A DNA stretch of 64,000 bases. It comes from Nocardioides sp. AX2bis. GTDB taxonomy: Bacteria > Actinomycetota > Actinomycetes > Propionibacteriales > Nocardioidaceae. Made by a program: the position numbers and the translations under genes. A model generated the notes under the pieces. That model was not told the DNA's origin. It worked only from the letters and a program-made list of their open reading frames with translations, and ran no database searches. Numbering within the stretch: the first letter of the stretch is position 1; each line of letters starts with the position of its first letter. The stretch is from positions 3,702,161 to 3,766,160 of the forward strand of contig NZ_LR733215.1 of assembly GCF_902506435.1 (NCBI RefSeq), in the 5' to 3' direction. Shown in pieces: positions 36,175-44,190 of the stretch.

Positions 36175-36903
36175 TCAGCCCGTCCCGGCGTCGAGCTCCC
36201 CGAACCCCTCCTCGACCAGCACCCGGGCGGCGTCAACCGCCCGCTGTGCGTCGGGACCGGTGGCCGAGACCGTGATCCCGGTCCCCTGCCCGGTGCCGAG
36301 CGTGAGCAGCTCCAGCGAGCTGGCGCCGTCGGCCTCCCTGCCGTTCGCGGCGACCACGACCTCCGCGTCGAGCCGGCCGAGCACGGTGGCCAGGCGGGCC
36401 GCCGGACGGGCGTGCAGCCCGGAGGGGTTGACCAGGGTGAGCGTGACCGACACCTCCGGGGGTCCGGGACCGTCCTCGCCGGGCGGTCCCGCTGCTGCCG
36501 CGGGCTCGCCGAGGGCGCTCTGCTTCGGCGTCAGCGCGGCCTCCGCCTCCCGCGCCACCGTGGCGAGGTCGGCACCACCCGCGGCACGGACGACGGCCGC
36601 GACCAGGCCCTCGACCAGGGGCGCCGGGCTCAGCCGCACCTCGGTCCCGCCGAGGTCGGCGAGCTCGATCGCCAGCTCGGCGCTCATCACCGCCGAGCCG
36701 AGGTCCATCAGCACGAGCACGCCGTCGGGGCTCGCCGCCTCCACCAGCGCCTCCGCCACCGCCGTGGCGTCGGTGCCGAGGCCGCCGTCGGCCCCGGCGG
36801 CGACCGCGACCGTGGGGCCGTCGTCGGCGGTCATCTGGGTCGCCAGCTCGACCACCGCGTCGGCCAGGGCGCGGCTGTGGGAGACGACCACGATGCCGAT
36901 CAC
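36175..36903 (-). CDS. dhaM: PTS-dependent dihydroxyacetone kinase phosphotransferase subunit DhaM (EIIA-HPr fusion)
   Basis: The protein has 242 residues. The N-terminal EIIA-Man-like domain (about 1-125) has GIVVVSHSRALADAVVELA with the phospho-His in VSHS. A Pro/Gly linker leads to an HPr domain (about 155-240) with the active His in NPSGLHARPAARL. It passes phosphate from PTS enzyme I to ADP bound on DhaL. The E. coli three-domain form also has an EI-like part, which is absent here. Start GTG 36903 is 10 bases after the dhaL stop. Confidence 0.92.
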   Translation of the reverse strand: MIGIVVVSHSRALADAVVELATQMTADDGPTVAVAAGADGGLGTDATAVAEALVEAASPDGVLVLMDLGSAVMSAELAIELADLGGTEVRLSPAPLVEGLVAAVVRAAGGADLATVAREAEAALTPKQSALGEPAAAAGPPGEDGPGPPEVSVTLTLVNPSGLHARPAARLATVLGRLDAEVVVAANGREADGASSLELLTLGTGQGTGITVSATGPDAQRAVDAARVLVEEGFGELDAGTG

Positions 36904-36913
36904 GGCGACCCCG

Positions 36914-37552
36914 TCACGCGACGGCGTCCGCGAGGGCCTCGACCAGCATCGTGGCGGAGGCGGCGCCGGGGTCGGTGTGGCCCGTGCTGCGCTCCCCCAG
37001 GTAGCTCGCCCGCCCCTTGCGGGCCTCCAGCGGCGTGGTGGCCTCGCGCCCCTCCGCCGCCGCGACGGCGGCCGCGCGGAGGCCGGCCGGCAGGCCGTCG
37101 CCCCGACCCACCGCGTCGGCGAGCGCCTGGACCGCCGGGGCCAGGGCGTCGACCATGGTCTTGTCGCCCACGCTGGCCTTGCCCCGGGACGCGAGGCCCT
37201 CGACTCCCGCCCGGAGCATCCCGAGGACGGCCTCGGCGTCGAGGGTCTCGGCGTCCCCGGCCGCGGCGGCGGCACGGAGGAAGAAGGTGCCGTAGAGCGG
37301 GCCGCTCGCACCGCCCACGGTGCTGACCAGCTTCATCCCCACGGCCTTGAGCAGGCTCGCTGCGGTGTCCGGGACGTCGTCGGAGTCCACGAGCGCCATC
37401 ACCGCGTCCATCCCCCGGGTCAGGTTCGTGCCGTGGTCGGCGTCACCGATGGCGGCGTCCAGCTCGGTGAGGTGGGCGCGGTGCTCGTGCACCGCGTCGC
37501 GGAAGGCGCCCAACCAGGCCACGAGCTGCGCCTGCGTCAGCGACTGCGTCAT
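36914..37552 (-). CDS. dhaL: Dihydroxyacetone kinase ADP-binding subunit DhaL
   Basis: The protein has 212 residues of the DhaL helical barrel. The ADP/Mg site is AIGDADHGTNLTRGMD, and GGASGPLYGTFFLRAA and TGHTDPGAASATML complete the family signature. It phosphorylates dihydroxyacetone held by DhaK, using ADP as a recharged cofactor. It starts 3 bases after dhaK. Confidence 0.94.
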   Translation of the reverse strand: MTQSLTQAQLVAWLGAFRDAVHEHRAHLTELDAAIGDADHGTNLTRGMDAVMALVDSDDVPDTAASLLKAVGMKLVSTVGGASGPLYGTFFLRAAAAAGDAETLDAEAVLGMLRAGVEGLASRGKASVGDKTMVDALAPAVQALADAVGRGDGLPAGLRAAAVAAAEGREATTPLEARKGRASYLGERSTGHTDPGAASATMLVEALADAVA

Positions 37553-37555
37553 CTC

Positions 37556-38554
37556 TCAGGCCCCCCACCGCAGGCCCGGGGTGCTCACCGGGGCGTCCCA
37601 GAGGCGCACCATCTCCTCGTCGGCGGCCAGCAGGGTGAGCGAGGCGCCCGCCATGTCGAGGGAGGTGATGTAGTTGCCCACCAGGCACCGGGCGACCTCG
37701 ACGCCGGCGCTCGCGAGCAGCCGGGTCACCTCGCCGTACATCAGGTAGAGCTCGATGAGGGGCGTGCCGCCCATGCCGTTGAGCAGGGCGATGGTGGGGC
37801 CGGTGGTGAAGTCGTGGTCCGCGAGCACCGGGTCGACCAGCTGCCGGGCGATCTCGGAGGCACCCGTCAGCGCCTCGCGGTGGCGTCCGGGCTCCCCGTG
37901 GATCCCGACACCGACCTCGATCTCGTCCTCCGGGAGGTCGAAGGTGGGCCTGCCTGCGGACGGCACCGTGCAGCTGGTCAGCGCGATCCCCATGGACCGG
38001 CCCCCGTCGCTCACCCGCTGCGCCAGGCTCTCGACGGCGTCGAGGTCCTGGCCCTCCTCGGCGGCTGCTCCCACGATCTTCTCCAGCAGCACGGTGACAC
38101 CGACGCCGCGGCGACCGGCGGTGTAGGTGGAGTCCTCCACCGCGACGTCGTCGCGGGTGACGACCGTACGGACGTCGACGCCGCCGTCGGCCGCGGCCAT
38201 CTCGCCGGCCATCTCGAAGTTCATGACGTCGCCGGTGTAGTTCTTCACGATGTGCAGCACGCCTGCGCCGCGGTCCACGACCGTGGTCGCCTCGACCATC
38301 TGGTCGGGCGTGGGCGAGGTGAAGACCTCGCCCGCGCACGCGGCGTCGAGCATGCCCGGTCCGACGAACCCGCCGTGCAGCGGCTCGTGCCCCGAGCCGC
38401 CACCGGAGATCAGCGCGACCTTCCCGTCGGACTTCGCCCGGGCCCGGTAGACGATCCGGTGCTCGTGGTCCACCCGCAGCTCCGGATGCGCCGCCTCGAC
38501 CCCGCGCAGGGACTCGGCCAGGACGTCGGCGGGATCGTTGATGAGCTTCTTCAC
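37556..38554 (-). CDS. dhaK: Dihydroxyacetone kinase substrate-binding subunit DhaK
   Basis: The protein has 332 residues. GGGSGHEPLHGGFVGPGMLD contains the His that covalently binds dihydroxyacetone, and KNYTGDVMNFEMA and the C-terminal NYITSLDMAGASLTLL are typical. I start at GTG 38554 (VKKLINDPADV, the normal family N-terminus) with GAGGGAG 6-8 bases upstream. ATG 38572 would add six residues. It is first in a dhaKLM operon. No glycerol dehydrogenase or DhaR-like regulator is in view. Confidence 0.94.
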   Translation of the reverse strand: MKKLINDPADVLAESLRGVEAAHPELRVDHEHRIVYRARAKSDGKVALISGGGSGHEPLHGGFVGPGMLDAACAGEVFTSPTPDQMVEATTVVDRGAGVLHIVKNYTGDVMNFEMAGEMAAADGGVDVRTVVTRDDVAVEDSTYTAGRRGVGVTVLLEKIVGAAAEEGQDLDAVESLAQRVSDGGRSMGIALTSCTVPSAGRPTFDLPEDEIEVGVGIHGEPGRHREALTGASEIARQLVDPVLADHDFTTGPTIALLNGMGGTPLIELYLMYGEVTRLLASAGVEVARCLVGNYITSLDMAGASLTLLAADEEMVRLWDAPVSTPGLRWGA

Positions 38555-38680
38555 GACGGGCTCCCTCAGCATGGTGGGGCACGGTGCGGCGGCGCCGGCA
38601 CCAGGTGATCCACTGTTGGCCGCCGGCGCTCGGCACGTCAAGAGGCGACAGGCCCCTCGACGGCCTCGTGCCCCCCGGGC

Positions 38681-40054
38681 CTACTCGAGGCCGGCCATGC
38701 GGGAGCCGGCCCGGGCGAGGAGCGAGGTACGGCGCGAGCCGCGGGCCTCCTCCCACCGGTCGGCGGCCGCGAACAGGCGGTACGCCCCGTGGATGCCGAG
38801 CCACCGCAGCGGCTCGGGCTCCCAGCGCCCGGAGTCGTGGTCGTTCCAGGGCAGCGCGGTCAGGGCCGTGCGCCGGCCGTGCAGCCGATCCAGCAGGGTG
38901 CGCGCGGCGAGGTTGGTGGCGGTGACGCCGTGGCCGGCGAACCCCCGCGCGACGCCGGTGCGGGTCGCGGGGTCGTGCAGGACGCCGGCGCACCAGTCGC
39001 GGGTGACGCCGATGACCCCGCGCCAGGCGTGGGCGAGCGGCAGGTCGTGCCCGGGGAAGAAGGAGTGCAACCTCCTCTCGAGGGCCGCCAGCGTGCGGGC
39101 GTCGACCTCGCCGTCGCCGGGCAGCCCCGACCCGAAGGCGTACGGCGTGCCGCGGCCACCGACCAGGATCCGGTCGTCGGCGGTGCGCTGGCAGTAGACG
39201 AAGGTGTGCGCCGCGTCGCCCAGGCACTCCCGCGCCTCCCAGCCGATCTGCTGCCAGGTGGCCTGGGGCAGCGGCTCGGTGACCACGATGGCCGAGCTCA
39301 CGGGCACCACGTCACGCCCGCCGAGGAGCGCGGGGGTGTAGGCCTCGGCGCAGACCGCCGTGTGGTTCGTGCGTACCGACCCCCTGCTGGAGACGACCGT
39401 GCCGGAGGAGAGCGAGGTCACGCGGGCCTGCTCGCAGATGGTCACGCCGCGCTCGCGCAGCACCCGGGCCAGTCCCCGGACCAGCGCGGCGGGGTCGATC
39501 CGGGTGGTCACCGGCAGGAGCAGACCACCCCGCGCGCCGTCGACCGCGAGGCGCGCGCGGACCGCGGGCCCGTCGAGCAGCCGCACCTCCTCCTCGCGGA
39601 ACCCGTACCGCAGGTGCCCCTCCCGCACGTCACGCAGGCGCGCGACCCCGGCCTCGGTGCGGGCCACCGAGAGCTGACCCCCACGCACCTGGTCGGCCTC
39701 GATGCCCTCGCGCTCCATGACGGCGAGGCACTCCTCGACGGTGTCCGTCATCGCCCGCTGGAAGGCGACGACGGCCGGGGCGCCGGCGCGGCGGGCGTAC
39801 ACCGCGCGGTTGCCGGGCAGGAGCGGCGACATCCAGCCGCCGTTGCGTCCCGAGGCGCCGTACCCGACCTGCTCGGCCTCCAGCACGACCACGCGCGTGC
39901 CGGGGTCGCGACGCACGGCGTAGTAGGCGGTCCAGAGCCCCGTGAGGCCGCCCCCGACCACCACGAGGTCAGCCGTGGCCGGCACCTCGGCCAGCGGCAC
40001 GTCCCCCGGGTGCCGCCGCATCCAGTGCGACACCTCGCCGTTGCGCAGCGGCAC
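38681..40054 (-). CDS. FAD-dependent oxidoreductase of the DAO / gamma-glutamylputrescine oxidase type
   Basis: The protein has 457 residues. An N-terminal Rossmann site DLVVVGGGLTGLWTAYYAV is followed by the DAO family second motif GYGASGRNGGWM, as in PuuB-like amine oxidases. The C-terminal RGVIGVTRDWCAGV and ARGFAGHGVTATNLAART complete the flavin domain. It likely oxidises an amine or amino acid with H2O2 release. It starts (GTG 40054) 4 bases after the menB stop, so it is co-transcribed with menaquinone biosynthesis although no pathway link is known. Confidence 0.85.
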   Translation of the reverse strand: MPLRNGEVSHWMRRHPGDVPLAEVPATADLVVVGGGLTGLWTAYYAVRRDPGTRVVVLEAEQVGYGASGRNGGWMSPLLPGNRAVYARRAGAPAVVAFQRAMTDTVEECLAVMEREGIEADQVRGGQLSVARTEAGVARLRDVREGHLRYGFREEEVRLLDGPAVRARLAVDGARGGLLLPVTTRIDPAALVRGLARVLRERGVTICEQARVTSLSSGTVVSSRGSVRTNHTAVCAEAYTPALLGGRDVVPVSSAIVVTEPLPQATWQQIGWEARECLGDAAHTFVYCQRTADDRILVGGRGTPYAFGSGLPGDGEVDARTLAALERRLHSFFPGHDLPLAHAWRGVIGVTRDWCAGVLHDPATRTGVARGFAGHGVTATNLAARTLLDRLHGRRTALTALPWNDHDSGRWEPEPLRWLGIHGAYRLFAAADRWEEARGSRRTSLLARAGSRMAGLE

Positions 40055-40058
40055 CGGA

Positions 40059-40976
40059 TCAGTAGTACCAGGGGTAGTCCGACCAGTCCGGCTCGCGCTT
40101 CTCCAGGAACTGGTCGCGACCCTCCTGCGCCTCGTCGGTCATGTAGGCCAGGCGGGTGGTCTCGCCGGCGAAGAGCTGCTGGCCGACCAGGCCGTCGTCG
40201 ATCAGGTTGAAGGAGTACTTCAGCATCCGCTGGGCGGTGGGCGACTTGCCGTTGACCAGCCGGCCCCACTCCAGGGCGGTGGCCTCGAGCTCGGCGTGCG
40301 GGACCGCCTTGTTGACGGTGCCCATCTCGACGCCCTCGGCGGCGGTGTAGGTCTGGCCGAGGAAGAAGATCTCGCGCGCCCGCTTCTGCCCGACCTGCCG
40401 GGCGAGGTAGGCCGAGCCGAACCCGCCGTCGAAGGACCCGACGTCGGCGTCGGTCTGCTTGAACCGCGCCTCCTCGGCGCTGGCCAGGGTCAGGTCGCAG
40501 ACGACGTGCAGGCTGTGCCCGCCGCCGGCGGCCCAGCCGGGGACGACGGCGATGACGACCTTGGGCATGAAGCGGATCAGCCGCTGGCACTCGAGGATGT
40601 GGAGCCGCCCGAGGCGGGCCTTGTCGACGGTCTCGGCGGTCTCGCCCTCGGCGTACTGGTAGCCGGCGCGGCCGCGGATGCGCTGGTCGCCGCCGGTGCA
40701 GAAGGACCACTTGCCGTTCTTCTCGCTGGGACCGTTGCCGGTCAGCAGCACGCACCCCACGTCGCTGGCCGTCCGCGCGTGCTCGAGCACGCGCAGCAGC
40801 TCGTCGACGGTGTGCGGCCGAAAGGCGTTGAGGATGTCGGGACGGTCGAAGGCGATCCGTACGGTGCCGTGCGCGCGGGCCCGGTGGTAGGTCAGGTCGG
40901 TGAGGTCCTCGAACCCGGGGACCTCCTGCCAGGCCTCGGGGTCGAAGATCCCGGACACTCCCTCGATCGCGCTCAT
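40059..40976 (-). CDS. menB: 1,4-dihydroxy-2-naphthoyl-CoA synthase
   Basis: The 305-residue crotonase-fold enzyme of menaquinone synthesis has RIAFDRPDILNAFRPHTVDE, FCTGGDQRIRGR, VVPGWAAGGGHSLHVVCDLT and the family-specific SFDGGFGSAYLARQVGQKRA. The C-terminal EKREPDWSDYPWYY tail is diagnostic for MenB. The length is normal for actinobacteria. The ATG at 40976 is 6 bases after TAGCGT (leaderless). Other men genes are not in the window. Confidence 0.96.
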   Translation of the reverse strand: MSAIEGVSGIFDPEAWQEVPGFEDLTDLTYHRARAHGTVRIAFDRPDILNAFRPHTVDELLRVLEHARTASDVGCVLLTGNGPSEKNGKWSFCTGGDQRIRGRAGYQYAEGETAETVDKARLGRLHILECQRLIRFMPKVVIAVVPGWAAGGGHSLHVVCDLTLASAEEARFKQTDADVGSFDGGFGSAYLARQVGQKRAREIFFLGQTYTAAEGVEMGTVNKAVPHAELEATALEWGRLVNGKSPTAQRMLKYSFNLIDDGLVGQQLFAGETTRLAYMTDEAQEGRDQFLEKREPDWSDYPWYY

Positions 40977-40982
40977 GGCGGC

Positions 40983-40988
40983 ACGCTA
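40983..40988 (-). promoter_or_regulatory. -10 box TAGCGT of menB
   Basis: TAGCGT on the minus strand lies 6 bases before ATG 40976. Confidence 0.55.
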
Positions 40989-41036
40989 GTCGGTGACGTA
41001 CGGAACACCGGGGCCGGTCGGGACGTTGGAGGGGGC

Positions 41037-41480
41037 ATGACACTCGAGGGCGAGTACGAGCCGAGTCCGGAGAAGTGGGTGCGCGACCAGGTCGCCACCT
41101 ACGAGGCCACCGGCGGCCGGGAGGCGAACACGCTGCCCGACCACCCCGACTGGCCGATCGTGGTGATCACCTCGCGCGGCGCGAGGTCCGGCCGGCTGCG
41201 CAAGAACCCGGTGATGCGGGTCGAGCACGAGGGGGCGTACGCCGCCGTGGCCTCGAAGGGCGGCGCGCCGGAGCACCCGACGTGGTTCCACAACTTCGTG
41301 GCCCACCCGGAGGTCGACCTGCAGGACGGCCCCGAGCCCCACACGTACCGCGCCCGGATCGTCGAGGGCGAGGAGCGCGCGGCCTGGTGGGAGCGCGCCG
41401 CGGCGGTCTACCCGCCGTACCTGGAGTACCAGGAGAAGACCGACCGGGAGATCCCGGTGTTCGTGCTCGAGCGCGTCTGA
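41037..41480 (+). CDS. Nitroreductase-family deazaflavin (F420)-dependent oxidoreductase, Ddn-like
   Basis: The 147-residue split-barrel protein resembles mycobacterial Ddn: PIVVITSRGARSGRLRKNPV contains the cofactor-phosphate-binding pattern, and GGAPEHPTWFHNFVAHPEVD matches the family core. Relatives use reduced F420 to reduce quinones, including menaquinone, or nitro compounds, which fits its place divergent from menB. GGAGGGGG lies directly before ATG 41037. It ends 46 bases before the second double-hairpin repeat. Confidence 0.88.
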   Translation: MTLEGEYEPSPEKWVRDQVATYEATGGREANTLPDHPDWPIVVITSRGARSGRLRKNPVMRVEHEGAYAAVASKGGAPEHPTWFHNFVAHPEVDLQDGPEPHTYRARIVEGEERAAWWERAAAVYPPYLEYQEKTDREIPVFVLERV

Positions 41481-41526
41481 CGCGCACCCCTGCTGCCCCA
41501 GCAGCCCCAGTCGACGGGCGAGTTTC

Positions 41527-41588
41527 GAGCTTGTCGGGCTTTGCAAAGGCCGACAAGTTCGGAAGTCCCCGGCCGACCGGGGACTTCC
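41527..41588. repeat. Dispersed double-hairpin repeat, copy 2
   Basis: 41527-41560 is a 34-base near-palindrome with the same GGCTTTGCAAAGGCC-like centre as copy 1 (left arm has two mismatches). 41561-41588 is a perfect 12-bp stem with loop CCGA (GGAAGTCCCCGG/CCGGGGACTTCC). It lies between the convergent Ddn-like and ACT genes, where it can act as a bidirectional terminator. Confidence 0.93.
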
Positions 41589-41600
41589 GGGCCCGCCGGG

Positions 41601-42218
41601 TCAGGCGGTGCTGATCGTCACCGCGAGGCCGGCGAGGTGGCCGAGGCGGGCGACCTCGGAGTCCAGGAACTCGGGGCCGCCGCGGCGGGCGATGACCACG
41701 ATCTCGTTGCCGTCGAGGCGGGCGGCGGCGTAGAGGGTGTCCTCGTCGCCGGGGATCTCGAGCCGGCCGGACCGCTCGAGCTCGACGAAGCCGAAGTGGT
41801 CGGGGGCCGCGCCGGTGCGGTGCTGGACGCCACGGGAGCGGTGCAGGCGCATCGCCCAGTCGGCGCGGAAGGTGCCGGGCAGGACGTCGATCAGCGCGTC
41901 GCGGGCCCGCGGGGGGTCCTCGCTGAGCTGCTCGACGGCCTCGAGGTCGAGGAACAGGTTGCCGCCGGGGGCGTAGTGGCTGATCCAGATCACCTCGACG
42001 CCCTCGAGGTCGCTGCAGACCGAGACCACCGAGTCGGGCATCGAACCGGGCGCCATCTCGAGCAGCACGTCGTCGACCGCGCGGCCGTCGTGGCGCTTCT
42101 CGACGATCTCGATGGCCCCGATGTCCCCGCCGGCCTCACCGATCGCGGTCGCCAGGCGACCCAACGACCCTGGGACGTCGGGCAGCTCGACACGCATCAG
42201 GTAGGGCACGCGCGGCAC
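41601..42218 (-). CDS. ACT-domain amino-acid-binding protein
   Basis: The protein has 205 residues. The N-terminal ACT domain (about residues 5-85) begins YLMRVELPDVPGSLGRLATA with the ligand-binding Gly-Ser turn, and continues GGDIGAIEIVEKRHDG. The C-terminal half (GFVELERSGRLEIPGDEDTL, NEIVVIARRGGPEFLDSE) is a conserved actinobacterial extension of unknown role. It is probably a small regulatory or sensor protein. GTG 42218 is used; MRVELPDV at 42197 is an alternative start. Confidence 0.8.
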   Translation of the reverse strand: MPRVPYLMRVELPDVPGSLGRLATAIGEAGGDIGAIEIVEKRHDGRAVDDVLLEMAPGSMPDSVVSVCSDLEGVEVIWISHYAPGGNLFLDLEAVEQLSEDPPRARDALIDVLPGTFRADWAMRLHRSRGVQHRTGAAPDHFGFVELERSGRLEIPGDEDTLYAAARLDGNEIVVIARRGGPEFLDSEVARLGHLAGLAVTISTA

Positions 42219-42264
42219 CCTAACGGGCCCGCGTTGCGCGCCCGTTTCGGCGACCAGGGGCCGG

Positions 42265-44190
42265 TCAGCCGGCCGGCGGACCAGCAGGCGGTACGCCGGG
42301 TCCCGCGCCGCCGAGGCGCTGCCGCAGCCCCGTGGCCCGCACGGCCCGCCGACCGATCGCCGCCCGCACCTCGGCCTCGGCGCCGACCACGACGACGTGC
42401 CCCCGGGCGCGGGTGACCGCGGTGTAGAACAGCTCGCGGGTCAGCAGCCGGGAGCGCGCCGGGGGCAGCACCACCAGCACCTCGTCGGCCTGGCTGCCCT
42501 GGCTCTTGTGGATGGTCAGCGCGTGCATCGTCTCGACCTGCCCGAGCCGGCTGGGCGCGAGGTCGAGGGCGTGCGGGACGGCGGCGACCCGGGCGCGCAA
42601 CCCGCGGACGGGGTCGCGGACCACGACGCCGGCGTCGCCGTTGTGCACGCCGAGGCCGTAGTCGTTGGCGGTCACCAGGACGGGCCGCCCGGCGTACCAG
42701 GTCGCCCAGACGGGCTCCCCGGTCTCCTCGGCCACCCACCGCTCGACCAGGCGGTTCCAGTGGCGTACGCCGGCCGAGCCCTCGCGGTGCGCGCAGAGCA
42801 GCCGCTGCTGGTCGAGCAGCCGCAGCGCCGCCTCCGCCTCACCGGCCGCGGCGGCCCGCACCAGCTCCAGGGCTCGCGGCAGCACCAGCTCGCGCACCGC
42901 GGGGACCGGGTCGGGGTCCTCGACCAGGCGGAGGTGCTCGTCGCCGGACCGCAGGAGGTCCAGGGCGCGGTCGGCGTCGCCGTCGCGGACCGCGGTCGCC
43001 AGGTCGCCGATGGCGTCGCCGTAGCGGTGCGAGGTGCGCAGGGCCGCCACCGCGAGGTGCTCGTGGCCGGCCAGCCCGGCGACGAGGTCGGCGAGCACCG
43101 CCCCGGCCTCCACCGACGTCAGCTGGTCCGGGTCGCCGACCAGGATCAGCCGCGTGGTGGGACGTACGGCCTCGAGCAGCCGGGCGGTGAGCGTCAGCGA
43201 CACCATCGAGGTCTCGTCGACGACCACGACGTCGTGCGGGAGCCGGTCGCCGCGGTGGTGACGGAACCGGGTCGAGCTGCGGGGGTTGCTGCCCAGCAAC
43301 CGGTGCAGGGTGACCGCCTGCGGGCGTCCGACCCGCTCCTGGTCGGCTGCGGGCAGCCCGGCCAGCTCCTCCTCCACCGCCTGCTGCAGGCGCGCTGCGG
43401 CCTTCCCGGTCGGAGCGGCCAGGGCGACCCGCGGGCGGGGCCGCCCGGCGACCTCGGCCTGCTCGGCCAGCAGCGCCAGCAGCGCCGCCACGGTCGTGGT
43501 CTTGCCGGTGCCGGGTCCGCCGGTCAGCACGGTGGTGCGCTGGGTCAGCGCGGTCCGTGCGGCGGCGCGCTGCTCGTCGTACCCGTCGAGGGGGAAGACC
43601 CGGTCGAGCCCGGTCTCCAGGGCGGCGCGCTCGACGTCCGTCGCCTCGTCCAGCGGGGGCCGGGCCAGCAGGTCGTCGCAGACCTGCTGCTCCTCGCGCC
43701 AGTAGCGGTCGAGGTAGAGCAGCCGGTCCTCCAGCAGCCGCAGCACCGTGGCGCCACCCTCGGACGGTCGGGTCAGGGCACTGGCGCGGACCGCGGCGTA
43801 CCAGGTGGTGGGCTCGGGCCAGGGCAGCGACGCCGCCGGGTCCTCCCCCGCCGCCGGGTCCGGGTCCGCGGTCGCCGGGTCGTCGGGCACCTCGGTCCAG
43901 AGCACCACCTCGTCGGCGACGGTGTGGAGGTCGACGCAGACCGAGCCCCCGCGCACGGCGCGGACCGCGAGCGCGAGGGCCAGCGCGGCCCGCTCGTCGC
44001 TCTCGCCGAGCGAGGCGCACAGCCGCTGGGCGACGTGGACGTCGACGGCCTCGAGCACCCCGGCCTCGTTGAAGGTGCGCAGCAGCCCGGTCGCGCCGCG
44101 GGCGCGCCGGTGGTCCCAGGCCTCCTCGCCCGTGAGGTCGGGGTCGGCCACCGGGGTGGCGCCGGTCGGTGCGGTGGGTGCGGCGGTCAT
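42265..44190 (-). CDS. recD: Exodeoxyribonuclease V alpha subunit
   Basis: The 641-residue SF1B 5'-3' helicase of RecBCD has Walker A GGPGTGKTTTVAALL, motif II VVVVDETSMV, GDPDQLTSVEAG and C-terminal THKSQGSQADEVLVV with YTAVTRAR. An N-terminal helical domain of about 180 residues precedes the motor, as in RecD1. Its ATG overlaps the recB stop (ATGA), so it is the last gene of recC-recB-recD. A Gly/Pro tail follows the helicase core. Confidence 0.95.
   Translation of the reverse strand: MTAAPTAPTGATPVADPDLTGEEAWDHRRARGATGLLRTFNEAGVLEAVDVHVAQRLCASLGESDERAALALALAVRAVRGGSVCVDLHTVADEVVLWTEVPDDPATADPDPAAGEDPAASLPWPEPTTWYAAVRASALTRPSEGGATVLRLLEDRLLYLDRYWREEQQVCDDLLARPPLDEATDVERAALETGLDRVFPLDGYDEQRAAARTALTQRTTVLTGGPGTGKTTTVAALLALLAEQAEVAGRPRPRVALAAPTGKAAARLQQAVEEELAGLPAADQERVGRPQAVTLHRLLGSNPRSSTRFRHHRGDRLPHDVVVVDETSMVSLTLTARLLEAVRPTTRLILVGDPDQLTSVEAGAVLADLVAGLAGHEHLAVAALRTSHRYGDAIGDLATAVRDGDADRALDLLRSGDEHLRLVEDPDPVPAVRELVLPRALELVRAAAAGEAEAALRLLDQQRLLCAHREGSAGVRHWNRLVERWVAEETGEPVWATWYAGRPVLVTANDYGLGVHNGDAGVVVRDPVRGLRARVAAVPHALDLAPSRLGQVETMHALTIHKSQGSQADEVLVVLPPARSRLLTRELFYTAVTRARGHVVVVGAEAEVRAAIGRRAVRATGLRQRLGGAGPGVPPAGPPAG

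Noticed and set aside
38555..38680. Small gene or RNA between dhaK and the flavoprotein gene
   Set aside because: Only G/C-rich partial inverted repeats are visible, with no start plus ribosome site and no terminator with a T-tract.
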